In this document: one piece after another, positions 54,619 to 64,000 of the stretch | Layout: every line of letters begins with the position of its first letter | Position numbering within the stretch: position 1 is the first letter of the stretch | Source of the DNA: Selaginella moellendorffii | Taxonomy: Eukaryota > Streptophyta > Lycopodiopsida > Selaginellales > Selaginellaceae | Assembly: GCF_000143415.4 (NCBI RefSeq) | Contig: NW_003314397.1 | Location: forward strand, 188,034 to 252,033 | Direction of reading: 5' to 3' | DNA: 64,000 bases | Translations under genes and position numbers: made by a program | The notes under the pieces: generated by a model | The model's database searches: none | Seen by the model: the letters and a program-made list of their open reading frames with translations, nothing else | What the model was told of the DNA's origin: nothing

Positions 54619-55932
54619 CTAGCAACAGCTCCGGGCCTTTCGAAACTCCTCTACATAGATCTGCTCCACGAAAGGCGAGCAGAACTTATCTTCTAACAGT
54701 GCGTATCTGGGATCCTGACAGATTATTTCCGATCGCAGGTGGAAGTCGCAAGTTGTTGTTGTAGAGTCCAGCCTTTTGACGATACTTTCAACCGTATTGC
54801 GGATGGAAGACATGGTACGTCCGTTAATGAAGTGCAGGAGCACCCTGTGCCAATCCTCCTCGTCTTCCAAAAGTATAGCGACTTCTTTTGGCTCCAGCTC
54901 AGCTGGTGGTGCAAGTCTGAAGTCGTTCCCGTCCCCCCACTCAATACCTGGTTCGCATCCGCCTAACTGCTTAATCCGAGCTATCTCCATGCAAGCCTCG
55001 TCCAGCACATCCAGAAACTGGGGATGGAAACCAGCGTAAAAATCCACGTCCTTGGTCCGCTGCTTATGACCAGTTACGACGGCTCCCAGCACGGAGTGAA
55101 GAAGAAAGACTTCTCTTTGTTCCTGCGAAAGACAAGGCAGGATTTAATTGACGAGCACGAGACGTATAGAAACACAAACCTTGGTAAAACCCCTGACACG
55201 ATAGATTACTACTCCCTCCGAGTAACTCAAGTTGGCAGCCACAGCTTGGTGTGCTGTAGGAGACACGCCCCACACGACTTTGTAAGGCTCAACAATGGCT
55301 TTGAGCGTCAGGAAGGTGTTTTCCAGTTCTCTAGCGCCCGGTCTCTCGATGCCACGAATGTCCAGAGCTTGCTCACCATCAGCAATAAAAGTAAAATCGT
55401 CCCCAGCTGCTGCCCTCTCCTTGAGAAACTTCCGAAGCCTCTCCATCCATTTTCCTATGTTCCCAGACCCACTAAAGTCCCCGTCCTCCTCCATTTCTTC
55501 TTCCATTTTGTGAACCGCGTCACGAACCGGCTTGTGCTCGTCTGCACCGGAGTATGCAAAGCGGAGCCCATCAAGCAGCCATAGCGGTGCTCTGGCCTTC
55601 TCCATGTTCCACACGCAAACGATCACACTCTTCGCTGGACCATGCGCATAGAACATGTTCGCAATTGCCCTCAACCGGCAACTTTTCCCGGTGCCCTTGG
55701 GCCCGACAACAAGTAACTCTTGCTCACGTTCAAGAGACAGGACATGCCACAGCAGTTTCTGCAAGTCCGGTGACCCCACAAAAAGAAAAGACTTTCGAGT
55801 GCCTGTGTAAGGAAGGATGGTCACCTGGTTGGGATTGAGTAGATCCTTGCATTTGATCTGCTGCCAAGATGCCTCCACTGTATCATCTCTGGCTACGCGC
55901 CGCCGCTTCTTCGCAGCCTTTGCTCTCTCCAT
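54619..55932 (-). CDS. P-loop NTPase of unassigned family (RHS/Crinkler-NTPase-like)
   Basis: Two exons, 55932-55180 and 55122-54619, joined in phase 0, about 418 residues. N-terminal basic stretch (MERAKAAKKRRRVARDD) could be a nuclear localisation signal. A strand-turn region (ILPYTGTRKSFLFVGSPDLQ) precedes Walker A VVGPKGTGKSCRLRAI. FTFIADGEQALDIRG is a plausible Walker B, and VVWGVSPTAHQAVAA a sensor-like strand. The C-terminal exon (EQREVFLLHSVLGAVV; HFINGRTMSSIRNTVESIVK) shows no nuclease motif. Overall layout recalls the NTPase of Crinkler/RHS proteins, as in the broken gene at 24-25.7 kb, but direct similarity is low. It could instead be another AAA/STAND-like ATPase. Gene appears intact. 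Confidence 0.6.
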
Positions 55933-56104
55933 GAGTGCCCAAAATTTTCACCCTGGACGAGCTGTTTTTGTGTTAACCGAGCAACAAGTGTGTGTATCTT
56001 GTAGCTGTAAGGTAAGTCCCTTGTGTACCATATTACCCACAAGGTAATGGACAAGCAAAATTAACAAACAAAACGCTCAAAACATACTCAAGAAAATAAT
56101 TAAG

Positions 56105-56565
56105 ACATTGGGATGAAAGAATTTATGATGCTTTTTGGGCTTACAGAACTGCTTTCAAAGTTTCTGGCCATTGAACTTGAAATTAATCAAAAAGAATCAA
56201 TTAAGAAAAGACTCGCAGTACTTGAGAAACTCAATGAAGAAAGACTGAGTGCAATATGGACAATTGAAGCAATACAGATTAGAAAAAAAGCTTATCACAA
56301 TCGCAAATAAGTCAAGAAAAACAAAGTGCATTACAAACTAGGAGATCCTATATTATGGCATCATGGCAATGTAGATAAACTTGGAAGAAAACTCATTCAT
56401 CAATGGAAAGGACCATTCAAGATTACAAGTATACAAATCCCAAGAACAGCAAGATTTGCAACTTTAGATGAAAAATTGCAAGTAGTTAACTTGAACAAAT
56501 TGAAGATTTACATGAAGTGTTTCACACTATGGTGGAATACCAGAAATTTCAAGAGAAAACACTAA
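56105..56565 (+). pseudogene. Degenerate Ty3/gypsy integrase C-terminal region
   Basis: The forward strand reads WDERIYDAFWAYRTAFKVSG, matching the gypsy integrase segment (WxxxLxxAxWAYRTxxKxSxGxTPY). Downstream are GDPILWHHGNVDKLGRKLIH and QWKGPFKITS, the usual end (LGRKLxPxWxGPF). Several stops and frame changes interrupt it, so it is dead. A basic/acidic tail follows to about 56565. Confidence 0.75.
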
Positions 56566-57689
56566 GAGAAATCGAAGAAAACACATTCGAATGCATGCAA
56601 ACACTTAGAAAAAATTCACCTCAACAAGAATATGACCTAACCCTAATCTTGGCGGCTGAGAGAAGAAAAGAGTTATGGGTGATGGTGCGTGAGGAAAGAG
56701 GGGGGCAAACAGTGGTCAAGGCTGCTGCAATTCTTGGTATGGTGAAAGCATAGCTTCAATGAGGACTAGAGTCACTTTGAGGGCTCCACACCATCCACAG
56801 GAAGAGGAAGTGGTTGACTTCTTGGACAATGAGAACAAGGTATGCTCGGTTTTCCAAGTGGGAAACCTAGAGTGGTCTCGAGACAAGACTCTTGACACAT
56901 GGCTGTAGAAGTATCAGCTCTATGCATTCTCGATTCTCATGATGGCTACAGTAAGCTCTGATCCATAGAGTATCGAGAGGAAAATTATCAATTTTGCACG
57001 CAGGAAACTCACGATTGAAGAAGAAGACTTCACCAAAGCTCTTCAACTACCAAACAGGGGAAAGCGAGTGATGGCTCTGCGAGATAGAGCCATCGAACTG
57101 CAGATCATGAAGCACGTAGCAAACTACAAGACAGCAGCATCTCTACAGTTCTCGAATGTGAAAGAAAATTTGCGAGGGATTTTCAAATTCCTTTTTGCAA
57201 CATTGGAGTTCTAACAAATGGTGACATCAGTGAGCAAGAGGAAGAGGAGCAAGACAGCCATGAGGAAGTGAAGGAAAAGCAAGTGGAAGTTGAGGATGAA
57301 CAAGACAAAGCCAAGAAGGAAACTCCAAAGGAACAAGAGGTTGAAGACCGCGAGAACATGCAAGAGGAACCACCCCATGACAGAGAAAAACCGATGGATC
57401 ACGCACAGAAGATCCCAGTGCCAGAGAAAAATCAAGAGGAAGGGATTACCAATGACAAGCTCTTGGAGACTCTAGTTTGCAATCTTGAGTCTGCGACACA
57501 GGACTGCAACCTTGAGCCCAAAATAGTTGTGATAACTGCAACAGCCAAAGACAATGAGAAGGGTTTGGACAAGGCAAGTTAGGAGTTCCCACCAATCAAA
57601 AAAGCTGAGGAGATGGAGAACTATGGAATGCAGGATGGAGCAGAGTGACACCTCCACAATCGTCCTTCATGCTGCTACACTCCAGAGAA
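56566..57689 (+). other. Retroelement-associated, unrecognised coding remnants
   Basis: Broken frames, apparently one protein, include KIINFARRKLTIEEEDFTKA then LQLPNRGKRVMALRDRAIEL (about 56985-57110). Later is an acidic, repetitive coil with EEEPKEQEV-like composition (57268-57582: KEKQVEVEDEQDKAKKETPK). Composition suggests a captured or gag-like plant transposon protein; no domain could be named. Confidence 0.35.
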
Positions 57690-58760
57690 ACGAGGACAAA
57701 AGGAGCTCGAGCATGGCAACCACAGCAACTAGAAGCTCCCGCACAACGTCCTCCAATAGTACCACGACTCCAAGCTAGCAGTGTACACTCGTGATACACT
57801 CGTGATGGCATTGAGAGCTTCTATGAGAAGACGTTTGTCAAGCTGATAGAGCAACGCCTTTCCAAACTCGGGGATGGTTTCAAGCAGCTGAACGCCGTGA
57901 TCAAGAGCATTCGCAGCCATGGAATTCTAACTCCAAAATCCTGTAAGGAATCCTTCGACCTTACACAGCAGTTTCAGCAGAAAAATGCAAAGCTCAACAA
58001 GGAGCTACTCGCGGCAAAAGAAAAAATCTGCACGCTCAAAGAAGCAACCCAGACTTACAAAGAGGAAGAAGAGGATGAGGAACCACATGAGGGAATGGCT
58101 ACCCAAGATGCAACGATGGAGTAGTGATTGTGGGATGTAGCATGAAACAGTCGTGGGAGAGTGAAGAAAGAGGAAAAAGGTAAGTTTGAAAGTTCAAGCT
58201 TAGGAAAATAAACTTGAAAAGTTCAAGGTTTAGACTTAACCTTGAACATCTCAAGTTTGTTTTCCTAAACTTGAACTTCCGAGTTTGCCTTTTTCCTTTT
58301 TCTCCACTCTCCCATGACTGTCTTGTGCTATGTCTTGCAATCATTTCTCCATCACTACATTTTGGATAGCCGTTTTCTTCATGTGGTTCCTCCTCCTCCT
58401 CTTCCTCTTCGTAAGTCTAGGCTGCTTCTTCGAGCACGTGGATTCTTTCTTTGCCGTGAGCAGCTCCTTATTGAGCCTTGCATTTTCCTACTAAAACTGC
58501 TGCATAAGGTTGAAGGATTCCTTACAGGATTTTGGAGTCGGAATTCCATGGCTGTAAATGCTTTTGATTGTGGCATTCAGCTGCTTGAAACTGTCCTCGA
58601 GTTTGGAAAGGTGTTGTTCCGTCGGCTTGATGAACATCTTCTCGTAAAAGTTCTCAATGCTTTCACAAGTGTACACTGCTAGCTTGGAGTCATGATACTG
58701 TTGCAGGAAGTTGTGCAGGAGCTTCTGGTTGTTGTGGTTGCTGCACTCGAGCTTTATTTC
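57690..58760. repeat. Long near-perfect inverted repeat (~530-bp arms, tiny loop)
   Basis: The left arm (57690-58230) is the reverse complement of the right arm (58238-58760), colinear over the full length with roughly 80-85% identity by eye. The centre is GTTCAAGGTT-TAGACTT-AACCTTGAAC (58221-58247). Outer matches include CTCCAAGCTAGCAGTGTACAC (left, 57768-57788) and its complement at about 58675-58695. Inner matches include CCATGGAATTC, then CCAAAATCCTGTAAGGAATCC. The left arm still carries an open frame (57897-58124: MIKSIRSHGILTPKSCKESF); the right arm carries the same frame with an extra stop. A transcript would fold into one long hairpin. Confidence 0.85.
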
Positions 58761-58819
58761 TCTTCTTTTTCTAAACTATTGTCACTCTTTTTGGTATTGT
58801 TTTCTTAGGCTATTTCTTT

Positions 58820-59035
58820 TCATTTCTTTCTCTCTTTTGTTATGCCATTTTCATCCCTAATTCGGAGTCTTGTTTTTGCTTGTTTGCAAGTGTTGCATCG
58901 CCATTTTGGATAGCATTGCTTGTATGGTTTTGCACAATTTCTGAAACCACACAAAAGGTAATCCTTGTATCTTATACAACTTGTGTCTCCAAATGGATAG
59001 TTGTGCTTTTTCATTCTTCCTCCATCTCCAACCAC
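58820..59035 (-). CDS. Small Cys-rich frame, possibly transposon-derived
   Basis: A 71-codon frame with seven Cys: GDTSCIRYKDYLLCGFRNCA and KQCYPKWRCNTCKQAKTRLR. Spacing suggests a zinc-binding unit (CxxxxxC, CxxC). No family recognised, no intact gene context. Its start appears to be an alternative (non-ATG or weak) start in an AT-rich zone of remnants. Confidence 0.25.
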   Translation of the reverse strand: MVGDGGRMKKHNYPFGDTSCIRYKDYLLCGFRNCAKPYKQCYPKWRCNTCKQAKTRLRIRDENGITKERKK

Positions 59036-59099
59036 TAAAATTTTTCTTTGGTCGTTTCTTTGTTATAGAATTTTTTATCTCTTTTAATTTTTTTAAGTA

Positions 59100-61649
59100 A
59101 ACAACTTCCATTCACGAGGGCAGGGGGACAAAAAAGAGTGCATGGTCTTGGGATACTTGGGGTTAAGTGTCCTTGAATTTAAATAGTACTAGAAAGTTTC
59201 CGAGGGGCAAGTATTCCAAACTTATGTTTCCATAAAGAACAAAAACAAGCAAGATTTTCAAGATAGTGTTGGTTGTATTGTTGCAACACTAATGCCAACT
59301 ATATGAAATGGCTTGAAGACACTATAGTGACAAAACTTGATGCAATACTTAAAGAATGGCCAATGGCTAATGCAGTCATACTCACCTCAAATGAGATTCA
59401 AAATCTTGAGAAATTTAGTTTCAATTTTGAAAGAAGTAAAGTTGAAAATATAAATGACATAACTAACACTATTCCCATAAAGATGTATAGGGGGCTAGCA
59501 AAAAATGGTAAAGCGTTCAAATTTATTAGTACCATCTCCAAGAAAAAGTAAAATAAAATAAATATTGCTCAAACACTTAAGTGTGAAATTCTCTCCATAA
59601 AGTATATCATTACGCAACTTGAAATACAAATTGGTTTAGCCTGCAAAAACATGATTTAGGCTAAGTTTATAAAAAATAAATATAAAGAGTACACAATTAC
59701 CATTCAAGACTTTCTTTATTGCATATGTCCAGACTTTATAAAGCATAAGGAATATGACAAGGCATATACTCTTTGTAAACATATGTATTATATCTTTATC
59801 AACATCTTACTCTAGGATTTTAAAGTGGATATTTATATACACCAAACAAACCTTATTATTGTTGAGTTGTAGAAGACTTTTGGAGGTAGTTAGATTATGT
59901 TTATTCTTTATCAATAATATAAACTTTTGTATTTTTATATAATTACTAGAAGTACATGCTTTTCATTTCATATTCTTGGAAGTGTTCTCTTCATAATAAT
60001 GCCTATAATATTCATGTTTCTCATAGAATCTTAAATCAAACTTGATAATTTTTACAAAGCACACAGCACAGATTTAAATCCTATCTTATTATTAAAATAC
60101 TTTGGTAGAAATTTCTTTTTCAAGAATTTAAATATTTAAGACAAGCTAAAATAGAAGTAAGAATTTTAAATAAGATAGTACAAAGTTACATATTTGCATA
60201 TGAAATGCAAAGAGATATTAAAATATAGTACAAAGTTAGATTCACAATGAACTTTAATTTTTCTATTTTGTAATGTTTATAGTAAATTACATTTGAAATT
60301 TGAGCTCACCTTGTGAGCTTAAGAGTGGTTTGTGCTCAAAAAATCTTAAAATCTTACCTTGTTGTACAAAAAATAACACAAAGAGATGTTTTTGTAGGAA
60401 AGCATATCTAATGGAAGTTTAAATTATTGTATGCCCAGATAAAACAAAAAGTTATATTTGGTCTAGAAAAGGGGAGTTAGTTGAATACCATATCACACTA
60501 TATAAAGGCTATTGTGTGAATGGCTCTATATTCAAGGCAAACACAAATTTAGTGGTTGTAAATCCAACATTAAATTATATAATATTTATTTTATATTTTT
60601 CAGTTCTCAAGAGTAAATATTATATACTAGTTGTAGTGCATATGATCATGGGATGAGCTTTGGATCTATTATCAACAAAAAAAAAAGATGTGTTAATTAG
60701 AGAAAATGGCAAATATTTAATTCCCATTACTTATTAGTTATTTAAAATATAATATACCATTTTTTAAGATATATTTTTATCTTTAAATTGTATATATTTA
60801 GCATTCATTAGTACATTCTTCATTTTATAGGGCATTCACAACGAAAAAATCCACCATAAAACTGTAGTACAAATGGATGACTATATGGATTTACTATAAA
60901 TGGAGCATTGCAGTACAGATAAATATGCTTCACATGGATTTGCTAGAAATGTTGCTGTTAATACATTCTAGTTCTTGGTTTTATATGTTTTGATCATATA
61001 TGCATCTTTCCTATCAAGAACTTATTGAGGGAGCATTCTCTCTCATTCTAATACCTCTTGGTGGCATTTTCATATGGTTTTAGATATAGTTTCATCAATT
61101 TCCAAAAGTGTTTTTTCATAGTAACAAAACAATATAAATTTCAGTTGGGGATATGTTGGAAATTTAAAGAACATTTGCTTATGTTTTATATAGATCAAAT
61201 AGCTGAAAATCATTTATAAAGTCCCAAAAATCTACATATCTTGCAATACTTGATGAGTGATGTTAAAACCTTTTATTTATTTGCATAGAGAAACAAATTC
61301 TTTCAAGCTTGCACAAGTTGAAGAGATAATTTCTTTGCAATTTGATACTACCTGCTATAAGTTTATAATAATTCTACCAACAAGAACAAAATACATCACC
61401 TTTAGAACTTCTACAAAAGAAACATCATAAGAATTAGGCATAAAAGAATTTAACTCCAGTGCTGATTGGATGGTTGGCTATGACAGGAATAAACACTATA
61501 ATGTATATACCATATATCCATATGCTGGTTTGGCAGTTGTATTTGATAGATTAATAATACTAGAGCAATTATAATGGTTTTTAGTTGATCAAATAGTTAT
61601 TTTACTTAAATCATGATTTATAATGGAATTTGAAATAATTTTCTATGCG
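59100..61649. other. AT-rich repeat/relic region, no gene
   Basis: About 2.5 kb of AT-rich sequence with stops in all frames apart from short runs (59273-59551 on the plus strand, 92 codons, unrecognised). It looks like eroded transposon DNA; no terminal repeats, target-site duplications or domains were found. Confidence 0.5.
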
Positions 61650-61860
61650 TTGCATGTAACAACATTTGGTTTGCTTAATAGTAGTGTTATTCCTACTTAT
61701 TAATCAAATTGATCAAATAAAAGTTTATAATATATAAACACAAGATCAACAGTAGAATAAAAAAGAATATATTAGAAAGCAAGATTAATCTAAATGAATA
61801 ACAACCGTTAGATGGTAAAATATCCAAGCATATTTTAGTATATTCACTACCATAATACTT
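61650..61860 (+). repeat. AT-rich dispersed repeat, copy 2
   Basis: Same order and orientation of conserved strings as 3539-3860 (TGCATGTAACAAC, TTTGGTTTGCTTAATAGTAG, AATTGATCAAATAAAA, TATAAACACAAGAT, AGAATAAAAAAGAATATA, AGATTAATCTAAAT). It is shorter by internal deletions. Confidence 0.7.
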
Positions 61861-62062
61861 TGACTTAAAGTGTTCTTAATTTTAATTTTCTTAAGAGATG
61901 TCGTACATGATCAATTGATGACAAACATTACCCCGTATTGGTATAAATAGAGTTCAAATTGTTCAAACTTGGGCAAACTTAGTAAGATATATTACATTCG
62001 ATTGAACACATTTACGAGTAATTGTCTTAATAATATCTTTTGTAGAGTGTAATCTCACAAAT

Positions 62063-63225
62063 CTAGTCCATCAAGGACGCAGCGGTGTTTGCCTGCAAGA
62101 CTCCGTCTCGGAGCTGCTGGGCAATGTCACTGACATGCGCGGGTCCATGAGGGATGAAGACCGCAGAGGTTTTGGAGCTGGCGCCAATGTCTTTGAGGGT
62201 GTCAAAGTACTGCGTGATCATCACCATCTCCATCACCTCCTTGGCGGACGTGCCGGGAACGTCTTGCGAGAATGTCAAGACACTCTCCCTCAGACCGTCG
62301 GTGATGGCCTGCCGCTGCCTCGCCACCCCAACCCCTGATAGATATTTGGACTCGGCATCCCCCTCGGCCCTCTTGACTTGCAATATCTTCTCGGCCTCGC
62401 CCTTCTCCACGGCCGCCATCCTCATCCGCTGAGCTGCGTATGATCCAATCTCAAAGTTACCATCAGTGATCGATCAAAGCTCTCGGCTCTTGTTACCTGC
62501 GTTGATCTCGTTCATCGCCCTCCGAACCGCAGCGTCAGGCAGGATGTCGACGATGAGTATCTGCTCTATGCTGTATCCATACGCGCTCATCACCTGTGCC
62601 GCGTCATTTTGATCATCTCGCTCGCTCGAGCAAAAAGAATTCGATTCAAAAACTGACCTTTTCGAGCTCCTCCGACACAGACTTGGCGATCTCACTCTTC
62701 TGCTCAAAGACATCGTCCAGTGAAAGCTTAGGAACTGACGCACGGATGACTGCCATGACAACGAAGAAAAGATTGAATGGATTCCGGAAATAAATTCTCA
62801 CTCACCATCGAAAACGTAGGAGCGGATCTGTTGCTCGGGATTTTGCAGCTCGTAGAAGGCATCGTCCGCGTTCCCTCGCACCACGCGGTACTGGATGGAG
62901 CAATCGAGGGACACAAACACGTTGTCCTGCCAAAGCATACATAAGTACCCAAGGAGCAAAAATAAGAACAAAGGAAGGAGCAAAGCTAAGAACACAACCA
63001 AGAGCCAAATCAAAGAGCAAACAGAGATTAAGATGGAACACAAACCTTGGTCTTGGTCTCGCACCGCACATCCAAGTACTGGACCTTGAGAGACAGAGTT
63101 CCAGCCACGAATTCGCCCAGACACGGCACTATACAGCTGAATCCAGGCTCCAGCACGCGCACAAACCTTCCCCACTTCTCCAGAATCCCGACGCTCGCCT
63201 GATCGACGCACACCCAGCAAGCCAT
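62063..63225 (-). CDS. HIR: Hypersensitive-induced response protein (HIR, SPFH family)
   Basis: Five exons from ATG 63225: [20 protein letters not shown], then [95 protein letters not shown] and [20 protein letters not shown]. The SPFH tail is helical and Ala/Glu-rich ([20 protein letters not shown]), followed by [20 protein letters not shown] and [20 protein letters not shown] and a stop at 62063. HIR proteins assemble on plasma-membrane microdomains; N-terminal Cys residues suggest lipid anchoring. Family is linked to defence-associated cell death. Confidence 0.95.
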
Positions 63226-63287
63226 CCTGAGCTAGAGCTCTTTACCCAATTGCGCTTCTTGTTTTAGGGTTCTTGGGGTTAAGCTCA

Positions 63288-63294
63288 TTTATAA
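63288..63294 (-). promoter_or_regulatory. Candidate TATA box of HIR gene
   Basis: On the minus strand TTATAAA sits 63 bp upstream of the HIR start codon, a normal plant distance with a short 5' UTR. Position and motif only; no transcript data. Confidence 0.4.
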
Positions 63295-63592
63295 TGTGCG
63301 CTCCACCGCCTCGAGCCATGGCGATTGTCACAACGGCGTTTCTTGGCCGATCCTTGCCATAGCCACGCCGATCGCGAAATTCTCGGCAAGATGTCCACCA
63401 GGTACGTGTTCTAGCTTGCTATCTTCCATGTCTGGATTATTCCCCGGTTTGCCATGGCTGAATAGAACGTTTCTCCAACGGTGGGGATTAGCTCGGTGGC
63501 GAAATGCTAGCGGCTGAGATGCGTCCAGGTGGCAAACTGAACACGCGCGAACAAGGAAAACGCAGGGCTTTGCGGGAGGAGCGCAGAGAAGA

Positions 63593-64000
63593 ATGGCGAG
63601 CTTTTTTGGGATGACAAAGCTGGGGACTCGGCACCTTTTTGACGTGAGTTCTAGGCGGAGGGAACTGGAGGACAAGCCCAAGCCCAAGCGCAGATCCATT
63701 GCCAGCGTCCCCGTCGACGACTTCATCGCAGCTTTTGAAGCCAGAGCTTCCCACAATCTCTCGCACACGGTTCGTGCGGTCCAGCTGCCGGAGATTGTCG
63801 AGCGTTGCGTGGGGCGGAAGCTGGATCCCAGGGAGCTAGAGCTGTTTCTCAGGTTGGCTGGTTTGCTCGTTCTGTTGGCTTTTATGATCGCGTGAAAGAT
63901 TCAATGCAGGCATTTTGATATTCGAGCTGGCAACATAAGGCTGGACGAGTTCAGGAGAGGGCTCCAAAGATTTCACGGTATCATCTATGACTTTTTCTCG
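63593..64000 (+). CDS. Unrecognised gene, 5' part (runs off window)
   Basis: Begins at ATG 63593: MASFFGMTKLGTRHLFDVSS, basic (KPKPKRRSIASVPVDDFIAA), then FEARASHNLSHTVRAVQLPE and LDPRELELFLR. A GT...AG intron (about 63853-63909) joins to HFDIRAGNIRLDEFRRGLQR FH, after which another donor (GTATCA) appears at about 63980. The last element resembles an EF-hand-like helix-turn-helix, but lacks the acidic loop residues of a calcium-binding EF-hand. Product not recognised; could be a small regulatory or ciliary protein, but this is a guess. Confidence 0.6.

Overview
The window looks like nuclear DNA of a lycophyte, most likely Selaginella moellendorffii. The reasons are: gene-dense spliced plant genes with very short introns (mostly about 45-90 nt, GT...AG); three PPR genes, two of them built almost entirely from 31-residue S-type repeats as is typical of a lineage with heavy organellar RNA editing; plant-only families (GUX xylan glucuronosyltransferase, CBL, NPSN SNARE, HIR, plant citrate-binding-like protein); and a ciliary dynein gene (DNAI7/CASC1/IC97 type), which fits a land plant with swimming sperm. 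The species is inferred; no search was run.

Layout. 1-3.9 kb: 3' end of a PPR gene, then a retroelement relic, a 12-bp minisatellite and an AT-rich dispersed repeat. 3.9-18.8 kb: intact genes (DYW-type PPR, RINGv E3 ligase, DNAI7, citrate-binding/alginate-lyase-2 protein, Golgi-type methyltransferase, isoaspartyl peptidase/asparaginase, chloroplast glutamyl endopeptidase CGEP). 19-27 kb: a graveyard and duplication zone. It holds a decayed MORC ATPase, two broken copies of a Crinkler/RHS-like NTPase-nuclease, two broken partial copies of the neighbouring CGEP gene, a PHD finger and an unrecognised coiled-coil locus. 27.3-51 kb: a compact run of housekeeping genes (GUX, RH3-type DEAD helicase, CBL with two competing last exons, TOM1-like VHS-GAT protein, LC8 dynein light chain, alpha-L-fucosidase, CSN1, TRAP-alpha, FKBP12, U11/U12-31K, NPSN, RBX1) ending in a head-to-tail pair of lysyl-tRNA synthetase genes, of which the second is catalytically compromised. 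51.1-55.9 kb: a second S-type PPR gene, a germin-like gene broken into two oppositely oriented halves, and a lone P-loop NTPase gene. 56-62 kb: retroelement debris, a roughly 1.07-kb near-palindrome and AT-rich DNA. 62-64 kb: a HIR (stomatin/prohibitin family) gene and the start of an unrecognised gene.

Functional links are mostly of housekeeping type: CSN1 and RBX1 both act on cullin-RING ligases; RINGv is another E3; the PPRs and RH3 act on organellar RNA; CGEP is a plastid protease; U11/U12-31K belongs to the minor spliceosome. There is no operon-like logic. Several genes share very short divergent intergenic spaces, and exact telo-box motifs (AAACCCTA) recur just upstream of start codons from 32.5 to 51 kb. 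No tRNA, rRNA or CRISPR feature was seen.
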